Under the pieces are notes generated by a model. It made no database searches, was not told the DNA's origin, and saw only the letters and a list, made by a program, of their open reading frames with translations. A stretch of 64,000 bases of DNA from Scleropages formosus (taxonomy: Eukaryota; Chordata; Actinopteri; Osteoglossiformes; Osteoglossidae), in assembly GCF_900964775.1 (NCBI RefSeq), contig NC_041825.1, positions 1,834,001 through 1,898,000 on the forward strand, written 5' to 3'. Within the stretch, counting starts at the first letter, position 1. Each line of letters starts with the position of its first letter. Position numbers and translations under genes: made by a program. Shown one piece after another: positions 1 through 11,735 of the stretch.

Positions 1-429
1 ACTGAACTGCAATTGTATACTGAACACTAGTGCACACGTGCACACACAAACACTCCCTAAGCATATAATGAACTCATTTAAATAATATACCAATGTTGTG
101 CCATGTACCCTCATCTTTCCAACGACTGACAGAAACCCAGTGGAACAATTCAAAAATTTGTCAGTCATTTTGTTTATGTTAATAAAAAAAAAGTGAATTT
201 GGGAAGGGGATAATATAACTTTAACAGAGGCGATAGGGAGTGATTATTCAGCAATGAAAAGTTCTGCATGTAAGTCAATTTACTCCCCACTGCTTAAATC
301 ACGGTTTCTTGAAAACACCCTTCCACTTCCTCTACCTTCCCCAAATACATACCATTCGACCCTCGACCCTCAGTCCGTATACTGTCAAATTACCCTCCCC
401 TTCCCACTTTTCCCATAGAGTCCCTCCCC
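1..429. other. 3' flank of elob, no other gene seen
   Basis: This stretch downstream of the elob stop probably includes the 3' UTR. No clear polyadenylation signal or other gene was recognised. Confidence 0.4.
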
Positions 430-2851
430 TCACTGCACGCCCTGTTCACTGGCAGCACTTCCGGAGTCCTGGGGCTTCATGACATCAGGGAGCTCCGGAG
501 GGGTTGAGAAGGAATCGATTCGCAGCTGTTCAAAGACGTCATCTGACAAAGACAAACATGCAAACACATTCTCTAATATTGCAGTATGAAGTTACAAGTG
601 TCCAGCAAGTACATAAGTATAGACATCTCATACACACTAGCCGAATGCACAACAAAAAAGGCTGAACTGCCTACAAAAGTCTGAATTTGACAAAGACTCA
701 AGATTCCAAATCTGAGGGCCTCTGGATTTTATCAAATGCCAAGCACAATGCTTCTCACTGCCCAACAAACCAAAAAGAAACCATTGAATTTTGAAAACAG
801 CTCTACAACTTAAATCATTTGGTCTCTTAAGCATAGTAATATTGTCACAGGACATAATACATCACTGCTCCAAAGACTCAGTCAGTGACAATTTAATGCT
901 AGTTCAGTAAGCACTTTTAACAAGCTAAAGCAATAAACTAGACACACTATAAAGTGGACACACATTTGTTCTAAAAAGTGTGAAACTACAATTGAAAATG
1001 AAAGGAATAAAATGCCAATAATCAAAGGTATGGGTAAAGACAGACGCACCATTAATGCGGAAAGCCAGGCCAATTGTAGCTGGCGCCTGGGGTCTTGCTG
1101 TTTGATTAGTGAAGCCACAATCTCCTAATGTCTTACTGTCTTCCAGTATCTGGTCATCCTGAAAAAAAGAGCATCAAATCTATATTAAACAATTTTTAAG
1201 AATGTATTACATGCACAATATTTTGCAGTAGATAAGACACAGGGGTGTATAATACTTCAACATAAAGAATGCAAAAGGTTAAGAAGAATACTTGGAGGTG
1301 ATAATGCACACATTTTATAAACACGTTCACTAAATAAAGTAAAATATACTGAGTAAATATATACGCTGAACCAATGAAGGATTCCAAAAACATCCTAAAA
1401 CATACTGAAGCGCAGTATCAACCTTTTTGCACTGTAACAAGTAACTTCACAGCTTTATAATGAACAAATTATAGGACACGCAGTATTTCATTATAAAAAA
1501 ACGTTTATTATGGCGTGTCCTATAATTTGTTCATTTCGGAAACGTCTGCAGGAAAAGATGATAAAGTTTACAAAACACCAAACTGAAACCAGAATCTATA
1601 CTCGTGAAATGCCCATGTTCTGCCATCACCACATACTTTGAAGAGCCTCTGGTCCTCAGGGGGCCTTTTCAGGATGCCTTCCACAATGCGTTTCAACTCA
1701 TACACCGTGGTAGATTCCTTGGCATCTGTGAAAATGGTCGTCTTATGACGGCGGATCATCAGAAACACATCCTGTGCGCGGCAAGAAGGGTTACAATACA
1801 GAAAGAACTGGTCAATGATGGACAGAGTACTAAAATGACCGCATTTGTAAAAACAAAAAAGCCTGATCGCTTAATTCCACCATTTTACAGGCAGGTACTG
1901 TCACATTCAGAAAGATTCGCATTGGGGACAGAAAACAGTTTTGTTTTTAAGGATTTTGACTCATAACATGAAGGCGCCCGATTGAAATCCTGCAGCGGTA
2001 CGTACCCTGAAGCGATAAGGTAAGAGCACCACGGTGTATAAATGGGAGAAGGTGGTGATGTACCCACATGGACTAAAGTGTCAGCTCTACAATGAACGAC
2101 TAACACAGTGATCATATCAGCTGAGTCACTAAAGCATCCAGCGGTTACCAGCCCTCAAAGTGACCATTAGAGCAGCAACAGTAGAACAGTGAGAACTAAG
2201 TGGTGGAGAGAGAGAGAGAGAGTCGACTAGTAAAGGTCACCAGCAGCAGCAGCAGGAGGAGGAGGAGGAGGAGATGCACTGACTGAAACAACTTGTCAAG
2301 TGTCACAATCAATCAATGTCGACCGAACAAATCATGAATTTCGACCCGGCGACACTCGGGTTCTGAACGGACCAGCTTTACTAAGACGAAGGAAGGAAAA
2401 TAATATTATCTGCCAGCCACAGTCAGTCAGCGCAGCAGGTCAAGACTGCGGTTCGGCCGAGGAGGTGCGCGCGCGCACGCACTGTGCCTCGAGCCCACAG
2501 CTCCCTCCATTCTAGCATTTTCCACATCTGCCCCCACAAAAAAGACCCCTGAAGACACACATTTTGTGGCCGGGAAGGTGTCCCTAGACGTGCAGCACAC
2601 CGCGGCTGTACGTGTTTCCACGGTTCAGTTAGCGAGCTAGCCTGTGTTAGCTGCACTAGCTAGCACAGCAAACAAAAGAGGTAAACGTTAACAATTCCGG
2701 AGTATTATCCTTCACATTTCCTTCCCCGCTTATCCGACGACGAACAACTCACAAATATCCAAAAGTAAAAACTGACACATTCGCTGAGGGCTTGTATTAA
2801 TTTAAAAAGGAAGGGGGGGAGAGAAGAGAGGCTCGCGTCTCCACTCACCAT
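430..2851 (-). CDS. elob: Elongin B, complete four-exon gene
   Basis: Elongin B is the ubiquitin-like partner of elongin C. Together they link BC-box substrate receptors such as VHL and SOCS proteins to Cul2/Cul5 ubiquitin ligases, and they also belong to the elongin elongation complex. Coding exons on the minus strand, in order: 2849-2851 (only the ATG, followed by GTGAGT), 1637-1771, 1050-1158 and 430-542. All junctions are GT-AG and the lengths sum to 120 codons, giving 119 aa (human 118). Exon 2 encodes [20 protein letters not shown], the start of the ubiquitin-like fold; exon 3 holds [20 protein letters not shown]; the tail [14 protein letters not shown] is the conserved C-terminal segment. 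Residues I/E/S replace L/D/D in the DDQLLDD stretch, a mild change. The gene diverges from pkmyt1. Identification is very secure; the UTR ends are not resolved. Confidence 0.97.
1459..1535. repeat. Perfect 23-bp inverted repeat in elob intron 2
   Basis: Positions 1459-1481 and 1513-1535 are exact reverse complements (arm core TTATAGGACACGC), separated by 31 nt. The spacer itself contains two further near-complementary 9-mers, so the whole unit could fold into one long hairpin. It may be a very short inverted-repeat element; no target duplication was recognised. Confidence 0.75.
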
Positions 2852-3000
2852 GTCGCTCGCGCGGATGTTGACTAAGCTCGCCTACGGAGTACAGCGCTCA
2901 CCCACAATGCACCGCGAGTCCGGCCTGGAGCGCCTTCCTGCAGAACTTTAGTGTCCGCGAGCGCGAGTGCGCGCGCCGCAGCGGTAGAGGAAGGCGCCCG
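2852..3000 (-). promoter_or_regulatory. Probable elob promoter and 5' UTR
   Basis: The GC- and CpG-rich stretch just upstream of the elob ATG-only exon, with no TATA box seen, fits a housekeeping CpG-island promoter. The transcription start cannot be placed exactly. Confidence 0.5.
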
Positions 3001-4200
3001 CAGTCGCAGAAATCAACTTTATTAAAGCAGCTTTGCGTTGTTCTTCTTCAGTGAATATAAGTGTAATTAATACTGCACGTTGATAGATAAGTGTTGTCTA
3101 TGAACTGTGACTCCAATAATTTAGTGAAACTCGTATCTGAAGAAAAGATACTAGACATTTGACTATGATGAAGTAAACCTTCCGCAGAACCTTTTTCCGT
3201 GAAGGCATAAATCATACACCGCTTAAATTATTTATTTTACAAAAATAGATGGGTGGGTTAAGATCCTCACTAAACAGTTCACCTCTGATTATACCGCTTC
3301 CGCGGCACGTTATTTCTAGTTTTACTCTCTCGTTGTACGATTTCCACCACCCCCACTAATTTATGATCCTTCACAGTTTTGTTCTAGTTGTTTATTTAAA
3401 TGATGATTTTCTCGAAAGCAGGTTCCATTGATTTACCCTTTTATACAGTTGAGTCATTTGTACTGGTTTTATTGCCCAATTGTACGTTGATGAAGCCCGA
3501 GGTGGGATTCGAACCACAAGCCTACCGCGGCTCTTTTAACGGTTTCCTTACTGACTGCCGCCAATGTGTAATGTCCCAACTGTAAATTATCAATTACAGA
3601 CTCCAATAAAACAATATATGATCTTAAACATGGACCGAATCGCTCATTAGGTGACGCCTTTCTTTGGGCGACTTACAATTTTAGACATATTTTTAGCAAC
3701 TTCACTATGATTTTCCCATTTACAGCAGAGTATTTTTACTGGAGTAGTTCAGTCTAAACACCTTGAATCAAGGGTTTCTAAGGGGATCTGTAAGACTCTC
3801 GTTTTTTTTTTTAACTTTTATTGACAAAAACGACAATTCCAAAAGTTAGGATGATGGGTTACAACAAAAGAACAAGATCCAGATGTTACAAACAAACAAC
3901 GCCATGTGGGATAAACAAAAAAAGATAAGTAATTAAGTAAATAAATAAAAATTAAAAACATACAGAAAAGAAAGAAAAATAAAAACTTATTCATCACAAA
4001 CACAGAGTAAGATGACTCAAAGCAAATGATAATGAACCGAAAACCTCGTTTTCTGACTGAATCTACAGAACCGAAACAAATTAAGAGCTGTTTCTCAACG
4101 ATTTTCACAGAATGAGCATCTGGTGTCGATGTCTTTTTTGAGTCTTTGGATAAAGCATTTACTTGGGTAACATTCAGCAATTACTGTAATTCACAGGCGA
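3001..4200. other. elob-pkmyt1 intergenic stretch
   Basis: AT-rich DNA with no convincing ORF. Around 3440-3560 there is a decayed reverse-orientation tRNA-SINE, recognised by GAGGTGGGATTCGAACC (box B reversed). The rest holds nothing recognised. Confidence 0.4.
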
Positions 4201-4260
4201 CTCGAACCCGCTCCGTTCCTCCAAACGCAAGACTCCCGAGCGCGCCGCCGGAGAAGCAGC

Positions 4261-4427
4261 TCGTGACGTAGTGAGCGCGCGGCTCAATGCAGAGCTCCCA
4301 TTGGTGAGAGGAAGGGCGTGCGCGCGGCAGGGGGAAACGCTCGCGTTTTGGCGCGAGACGCGTCCGCAGCGATCCGTCTGTGTTTGGACGTAACTCGAGT
4401 GGGGCGATGCGGCGGTATTCGAAATAG
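4261..4427 (+). promoter_or_regulatory. Probable pkmyt1 promoter and first non-coding exon
   Basis: CpG-rich block with a CRE-like TGACGTA near 4264, an inverted CCAAT box (ATTGG, 4300-4304) and an E2F-type site TTTTGGCGCGAG (4346-4357). A good donor (ATAG|GTGAGTG) at 4427/4428 could splice to the acceptor before 6101. E2F plus CCAAT elements are typical of cell-cycle genes, which suits a G2/M kinase. The assignment is inferred from position and motifs; no transcript evidence is visible. Confidence 0.5.
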
Positions 4428-5529
4428 GTGAGTGTGTTTCGTGCTTCCAGCTGTGCTTCTTCTTCCTCTTCCCACAGAAATGGCAGTGTAGGAAGAAATA
4501 AGTGAGCTTTGTTTTACTGGCGTTGACAGAAGCGAGGTTCCTCCCCTGTCCGACTTCTGGGTGGGTCACGGAGAGAAGTTCCTGGGGCCGCTGAGGCAAA
4601 AAAATGAAGGGTACAAAACTAAGTGTGATAAACGTGTGTTTATCACAAACAGACAAATCTTCTTGGTCTTTACTTAGTTTGTTGGGTCACGGTTTACGTG
4701 TGGGTGGAACAAGCTGTCAGGTCACAGGTGGTGGTCGTGGTGAGTGAAACGAGGAAAATGAACTTGAGGTATTTTCGCCGGCGGCGGAGTGACACGGACC
4801 CGCTGAAAAAAAGTACTGCCATTTTTGATTTGCTCTTACTGTATTTTTTTCGTCTGAGGAGAATGTTGTCACACACTGCTGTACTACCTGTACCTGACAA
4901 GTGAAAACGGGTATTACTTCTAATCGCTCGCGGTTTACTGTGCTATGATCGATATGCTAATTGCATTTTATTAACGTGGGACATATTTCCCCCAGGAACT
5001 TAAATTTCACAGGATATAAAAGAGTGCAATATTGGTTTTGAAATGAAAACTGAAAGTAATCACTTAATGGCATTACTATTGGAAAAAAAAACACATTTTT
5101 GAGGGATCTGTGGAGTCAAAGTGATGATTTTTTTTTTCTCTGTGGCTTCACGTTGAAGTCGGTTGGACCGACTGTGTGTCCAGCTATTTATATACATGAG
5201 GTGTAACATCTTGTCCTGTGTAAATTGAATGAATGTTACCTTGTTACATATTGTGAGAACTGTCTACCAGCTGGGTCATTTTTGACCCCTGTTGCACACA
5301 CATCAGCAAGTGTCTGAGAAAGGTGGTACACAAACCCCACTCCTCACAGTACTGTACTATCATGCCTTACTATATGTGTTTGAAGCTCTTTTTTGCAGTT
5401 TAACATGTGTTTCTTTAGAAAATAAAAAGTGACAATACAAGTAAATGTATCTTAATAGTTCCAAGAGAATTTCTGGGCTGAAGTGCTTTCAGAAGAGGTT
5501 GATTTTCCAAACCTTCTTGATGTCTGAGA

Positions 5530-5718
5530 AATTCCACCATGGATCTGGGGTTTGAGTCCCGCTTGGGGTGCCTTGCGACGGACTGGCGTCCCATCCTGGG
5601 TGCGTCCCCTCCCCTTCCAGCCTTCGCCCTGTGTTGCCGGGTTAGGCTCCGGCTTCCCGCGACCCCCCGTATGGGACAAATGGTTTCAGATGATGTGTGT
5701 GTGTGTGTGTGTGTGTAG
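5530..5718 (+). mobile_element. SINE family B (TG-tailed tRNA-like SINE)
   Basis: Carries GGTTTGAGTCCCGCTTGGGG (box B region), GACGGACTGGCGTCCC and GTTGCCGGGTTAGGCTCCGG, then a (TG)n tail. About a dozen copies of the same sequence occur in the window in both orientations. This one lacks the 5' head. Confidence 0.8.
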
Positions 5719-6100
5719 TTTTGCTCTTTAAAGCTCTTTTAATTTAATATTCCACCAGAAAGTCCACATCACTTCCTGCAGTTTGAATTTTGATTACTGG
5801 TGTTGTTACAAAAATAAACATTACGCAGGTAGCAATATAAAAAAGTTATTTGGATCTGTAATAGTATGTTCTTTAACTGTATTTCTAACTGTCCTTTGAC
5901 TTGCAAGATTTTTATGTTGCCTATCAGAAATACATATCCGGAGTTCATAGTCTTTAACTTTTCATAGTACTTTCGTAAACTCCTTATTTGCATCCCTTTA
6001 AAATTTGTGGTTAGGGAATGTTGAGAAGCTTCTTCTGTTTCTAAAGGGAAGAACCTGAGCTGGTGTCAGTCAGTAAATTGTGCTTCTTTTGATTCCACAG

Positions 6101-6363
6101 ATTTGTTTGCCCGTGCCTACAATTTGAGCGAAGAGGAGCGGGATTGTGCTGTCCTCAGCTTTAACAAAACCACAAACCCTAAAAATACACCACTTTCTGA
6201 ATCTTTCATCTACCCCCTTCCTCATTAGCACCTGCCTCTCTCTCTCCTCTGTTTCCTCTCATTTTCAATGATCCTTTATATCACCCCTCTGCTCCACAGT
6301 TTCTTCTTTCCCTGTGGCGTTAACCAGACTCGTTGACTGTATCCAAACCTGCGTCTCATAGTC
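6101..6363 (+). other. pkmyt1: pkmyt1 5' UTR part of first coding exon
   Basis: A strong acceptor (TTGATTCCACAG|A) at 6100/6101 opens an exon that runs without a break into the pkmyt1 start codon at 6364. This leader is rich in C and T and is presumably untranslated. Confidence 0.55.
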
Positions 6364-9300
6364 ATGTCAATTTTCTGTGAACCCACACTCACTGCAACCC
6401 CTCTCCCCATCCCGGTGCATTTCTCACAAGCCCAGAAATCCTTCTGTCTCAAAAAAAGGCGACTTCCTTTCTCTTCATCCTCCTCCTCTTCCCCGTCAGT
6501 TTCTTCACCTCATCTCCTCTCGCATTCGCTGCCTCCTCGACCCCCTTCCAAAGGGTACCCGCCTGTCAGCCGGCTGTTTTCCCAGCGCCCCCCATCCCCA
6601 TGGACACCTCATTCACGTTCCCTTATCAAGACTCCACCTCCAGCATCGCTGTATGACCCAGGAAGACCCCAGTCCTACTTCAGCCAGTGCTTCACCAACC
6701 TTGGTTTGCTAGGGAGAGGCTCCTTTGGGGAGGTGTACAAGGTAGGTGAGGAGAAATGTTTGTGATAGACAGTTGGGACTAAAGGTTGTAATGAAAATGA
6801 AACAGGTCACGTTTTCTGGAAAACTGCTAGTTTGTGGTAAAGTGCATTAAGAAAGTTAAACCATTTGCTGTGTTTTTTTTTTTTTCCCTCCTCCATCATT
6901 TATGTTGTTGCTGCCTCAGGTCCTCAGCCTCCAGGATGGACAGCTCTATGCGGTCAAGCGCACTGTCCAGTGCTTCAGAGGCCATGCGGACCGGAGGAGA
7001 AGTCTGAGAGAGGCTAGAAACCATGAGCGTCTGGGTCCCCACCCTCATATCTTGGGCTTTCAGGCTGCCTGGGAGGAGAAGGGCCATCTTTATATCCAAA
7101 CAGAGCTGTGTTGTACCAACCTTTTAATGTACGCAGAGGCCAAGGAGCCCAACCTGGGTGAGTCCCCAGGTTCATGACAGAAACGAATGTGGAGACCACT
7201 AGCAGAACTAGTGGGTCCCTAATTGTATGTCTTCATTGAAAATGTCTTGTAGTCTTTACTTTAAAATAGATGGGAGACATTCAATGTGGACTGTGTTTTA
7301 CACAGACTGTAAAGTGGACCGTCCTGAAACGGTGGTGAAGTAAACCCATACCATATGTGATATGGGTTACCCTCAACATTGTCAACCTGTCTCTTTTAGT
7401 CAAACAAATGTTTTTAGTTTTGCATCTGATTAGGAAAAGCAAAAAACAGGTATATAAAAGTTAGGGTTAGCACATATTTAACTCTGGCCTGAAGTTTTAC
7501 ACACCAGACATTACTATTTTGTAAGTCAGAAGCATTGGGGATGTGTGATTCTTAACAAATCTGCAGTTTAAAAAGTTGGCACTTTAAATGGGTCTTCAGT
7601 GCATGACTGTACAGATGAAGTAACTGATGGGATCCTTTACACATATTTTTCTCCAAATGCCTTTGCTGCAGATGAGGCAGCAGTGTGGGGCTACCTGTGT
7701 GACTTGCTGTTGGCCCTGCAGCACCTTCACTCCCAGGGGTTCATCCACTTGGACATCAAGCCGGCCAATGTCTTTCTGACTCAGTCTGGTCGTCTCAAGT
7801 TGGGGGATTTTGGACTCATGGTAATACGCAAAGGAGAGCAGATTGAGGGGCTGGATGGGGAGGAAAGGGGGGAGGGGGAGGAAGGACAGGAGGGAGACCC
7901 GAGATACATGGCTCCAGAACTGCTGAGAGGAGAGTACAGTCCGGCTGCTGACGTGTTCAGGTAAGACAGAATACAGTGCGTGAACACAATTTTGTTTTTA
8001 TTTATTTATTTATTTAATTTATTTATTTTATTTTTTTTTATTAACTTAAAGTAACATGTAAGTTCAGTTTGTCCACTACAGCAAGTCCTTTTCATTCGAT
8101 GACCACTCATTCCTGAGTCAACTTTGGATAACTCATCTTTTGAGTCACTTGTACAGTAGTATACCATGGTACTGCATACCATACGGTCAGCAACTGTACA
8201 TTATTGAACTGTATTGCACAGTATTGCTATTGTATTGTATTACCATATTAATGTTAGTAACATGGTACAGGAAATATCCTCACTGCCAACTGTTCTGCCA
8301 AAAATGCCCTTTGTGACATGACATTTAACTGGAGGGCCATAATCATTACTACAAAAATTAAGGTGAAAACACGAGCAGATATGGTGGAAATCGCAAAGGC
8401 AGTGTGGAGTGGGGAGCTGCTCTTGGTGCTGTTGGGTCTGCTCCCACTGCTGCACGTTGCTGTCGTACCTTTTCTGCTTCTTCACCCGTGTTTGATCCTT
8501 TTAGGCTCCAGTCAGGAAAAAGAAACCAGTTGGACTTTGGAGGATGCACTTTATTTGTTCAGATTTTGTTTAATATTCAAAAATTTAGGCTCTTGCTTTA
8601 GCTGTTTTAGTTGATATGGTTATATTTGATTAATAGTTGAAAACTGTTTATTCATAAGGGTATTTTAGGATTTGATCCCTCTCTTGTGTATCAGCCTAGG
8701 CGTGTCTATCTTGGAGTTGGCTTGTAACATAGAGGTTCCAAAAGGCGGCGATGGCTGGCAGGAGCTCAGACGGGGGAACCTGCCCTATGAGTTTATCAGC
8801 GGTAATTACCCCACCTCAGCAGTTTCTGTATTTGTAGCACAGTAAAGACTGCAAGTAGCCTGGTGCTGTGGTGTGAACGTCTGACTCTCCCCTGCAGGCC
8901 TTTCGGCTGATCTGCGCTCAGTCCTGAAGGTGATGCTGCTCCCGGACCCTATGGAGAGAGCCACAGTCTCCCAGCTCCTGGCACTCCCAGTGGTGCGACG
9001 CCAGAAGCTCAAACGTCAAGTTTCTCTCTTCCTGGCGGAGTCCCTCCTCATCCTCTTCTCCTTCTGTAAGGTAAGTCCTGCAGTATTTCACGTCGTCATC
9101 TTTTTTTTTTTTTATTTTAAATTCACCATGAATGCTGTGTGAGCTGAAGTTGTGTTGTGTGATGCTTCTTTTCAACTCTTTCAGTCCATGGTGTTGTCGG
9201 GGTGGGGACTCCTTTCCACTCTTCATTTTCCATTTCTGCGTACCTGGATGACAGCTGCACCACACACCCCCACCAAGGACAGCTGGGAGAATGATGTGGG

Positions 9301-9865
9301 GCACAGCATAGCCCATCCCAGCTTCTTGCACACGGACACAGGAAGCCTCGGCGAAGAGCTTGTTTTCTTCCCAAACGCGCTTGGATTGGACCACTCTCCC
9401 ACCTCCTCTCAGAGGTCATGTTCACAACATTTAAAATTGGCTCACAGGTTTCTTGTTTTGTGTCAATCAGCTGATGAAATGTTTTTATTTTTTTTTAATC
9501 CCTGCAGACTCCAGTCTAAGCTGTCTCTGGGGAGTACCTCCACCCCTCTGCCCAAGATTTCCACACCCTCCCAGCACACTCCCCCACAGACTCCACGATT
9601 CACCCATAGCCCCATGTGGAGTGTCACACACACTCCTGGAAGCACAAGGTCTTCCTGTTCACCCTCTGCAGACGTAACGGCTCTTGCGCACAGTATGTCG
9701 CAGTCCGCCTCGTCGACTTGTGACGATTCGCCAAGCAAGGACCTTGGCTCCGCACACAGTCCGGTCCTGAACTGGGTGAGGCCGGAGCTGTGCCCGAGGC
9801 CTGTCTTCGAACCCAAGAACCTGCTCTCCTTATTTGATGAAGCAACGCTTGAAGGGCTGTCCTGA
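6364..9865 (+). CDS. pkmyt1: Myt1 kinase (Cdk1-inhibitory), complete seven-exon gene
   Basis: PKMYT1 phosphorylates Cdk1 on Thr14 and Tyr15 at the ER/Golgi membrane and holds cells in G2. Coding exons: 6364-6741, 6920-7157, 7672-7960, 8695-8801, 8898-9070, 9185-9414, 9508-9865, giving 590 aa (human 499). The start follows conserved frame and position. Visible motifs: Gly loop [10 protein letters not shown] ending at residue 126, VAIK-type lysine in YAVKRT (K139), catalytic loop [11 protein letters not shown] (D233; the HLD form is typical of Myt1), DFGL at 251-254, [10 protein letters not shown], then a hydrophobic membrane segment at about 378-412. The end [11 protein letters not shown] matches the human C-terminal RNL cyclin-binding region. 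The activation segment carries a Glu/Gly-rich insert longer than in human. The last intron has a weak donor (GTCATG), and its 93 nt read open in frame. Confidence 0.96.
7992..8041. repeat. TTTA-type simple repeat in pkmyt1 intron
   Basis: Repeated TTTA units followed by a T-rich run inside the intron between exons 3 and 4. Confidence 0.8.
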
Positions 9866-10580
9866 GAACAATGTGGCGACTTCGCACTTTGGCAAGCCAC
9901 TGCTGTGTGCTTCATTGCACTGAAAAATGTGATTTGTGTATATAATTTCAGATTTCTGCTCCTTATTTGATTTTTTTTTTTTTTTTTTCTTCCCCCCTCC
10001 AGGTATTTTATGCTCCGGCTTGATTGGAAACTGTTCCATGTAGGATGTTTTGCTTGAATTTATGTAAAGACTTACTGCATGAAAATGTATTGTTCCAAAG
10101 GTTTAGTCATGATGTGACAATATAAATAGAGAACTTTTGGATAAGAGGGTTAATTTATGATCAGTAAAATCATGAAGGCCATAAAGGCACAGGTATGGTT
10201 GTGTGTTTACATACCTGTATGAGACCACAATGTGTTACTGAGAAGCAGTGAAAGGGAAAGCTACTGCTTTCACATGAGATGAATGAATCTGTGTCTCAAC
10301 TATACTGACTGTCTCAGGGTGGAGAAAATTAATTGATGCAAAACCTGAATGACAAGTCTCTTGTTTATTATGCATGAGGGGTTTGAGCTATTGGAGAATT
10401 TTACAAATTTGTCTTAGCTTTTTTTAATAGCAAATATTGTGTAAAATCTGTCTTAAAATCTTAGCAAGTAACAGTCAAGAACAGATTGATTGAATTCTCA
10501 CCCAGTGTCTCATAACATGTTTTATACTGGTTTCCTCGTTAAGTAATTTGAAATCCTAAGTCCATTTCTGGGAAAGCATC
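9866..10580. other. pkmyt1 3' UTR and downstream DNA
   Basis: No ORF of note. Much of it is probably 3' UTR; no canonical AATAAA was spotted. A 21-base T run lies near 9970. Confidence 0.4.
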
Positions 10581-10585
10581 ACCTA

Positions 10586-10685
10586 AATACACACACTTGC
10601 TGAGGCCAGCTGTTCCAAGTGGGGTTGCAGCAAGCTGGAGCCTAACCCTGCAACGCAAACTTGCTGTGCCACCGCACCCCCCTCA
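10586..10685 (-). mobile_element. SINE family B fragment
   Basis: Reverse-orientation fragment with GGAGCCTAACCC and GCTGTGCCACCGC, the ends of the TG-tailed SINE. It lacks the middle part around box B. Confidence 0.6.
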
Positions 10686-10966
10686 TTACCTAAGTAGGTA
10701 AATGTAAACATTGTCTTAGCTATAGTAAGTGAGAATAGAAAAAAACATTTTTGACTGGTATGAAGGAAATAACAGAGCACTTCAGTTATGTGAAATAAGT
10801 GGTTCAAATGGTTCCCCTCTATTTTTGAATTGAAGATGTTATTGGTGGACTGCTGTGCAGAACAACAAAATTATGATATTCCCTAAGTTCTTCAGACAAC
10901 ATAAAACAACAATATAAAACAGACACAAATATAAGATAGTAGGACAGACAATAATATACTTTTTTA

Positions 10967-11343
10967 GTGCATAAGGCAGTGTTCAGCTCTGTTACATCTC
11001 TAGGGAAGAAACTGTTTTTCATCCTTGTGAGAGTGAATTGTCCTGTATCGCCTGCTAGAAGGGAGCAGTTTAAAGAAGGGGTGTGCAGAGTGAGTGGAGT
11101 CCCTGATCATTTTGGAGGCCCTGCTTTGACATCTGGACAGATAAATGTCCTCCACTGCCGGTAGATGTGTGCCAATGATGTTTTGAGCCGTCCTGATGAC
11201 CTGTTGCAGAGCCTTCTGTTCTTCTCCTGTGCAAGGGGTGTACCATGCTGTAATGCGATACTCCACTGTGCATTGATAGAAGTTCACGAGAAGACCCTGG
11301 GGCAGTCTCGCTCTCCTCAGTCTTCTCAAGAAGTAGAGGAGAG
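10967..11343 (-). mobile_element. LINE 3' fragment (reverse-transcriptase C-terminus)
   Basis: The minus-strand frame encodes LYFLRRLRRARLPQGLL, then AQNIIGTHLPAVEDIYLSRC and FFKLLPSSRRYRTI. This is the characteristic C-terminal end of fish non-LTR retrotransposon polymerases. Only the last ~115 residues remain. It abuts the Tigger-like element on its right. Confidence 0.8.
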
Positions 11344-11402
11344 CAGTCCCCAAGTTACGAATGCCAGACTTACGTACAACCTGTATTTATAAACCACTCC
11401 CT

Positions 11403-11565
11403 TACTGACTGGAAGGAGATTTTTTGTCACCCTTCAGTATCTAGCAGTGTGAGTCACCTTGGTGAATAAGGTGTGTGGGCTGATTACACTACATAGAGTT
11501 CATTGGAAGTTGCTTCGGAGAAAGGCGTCTGGTAAAAAAAACGTATGTAACAATCAAATGAAAAT
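11403..11565 (+). mobile_element. SINE family C fragment inside the Tigger-like element
   Basis: Contains TATCTAGCAGTGTGAGTCACC, GGTGTGTGGGCTGATTACAC and GGAGAAAGGCGTCTGGTAAA, the tail half of the third SINE family. The 36.7-kb Tigger-like copy lacks this block, so it is a later insertion. Confidence 0.7.
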
Positions 11566-11735
11566 TGATTAAGCCTGTTATACTAAAAATTGGACTTACT
11601 GTACATACAATGGTTCATAAGAACAACGGGCGCTACTTTGCAACACGTATCAAAGCATTGCGCCTCTACAGCGATTCGTCAGCTCGTGGGAGTGTGAGCC
11701 CAAGGTAGGACAAAGACTGTTCTTTTCAGTCGGAC

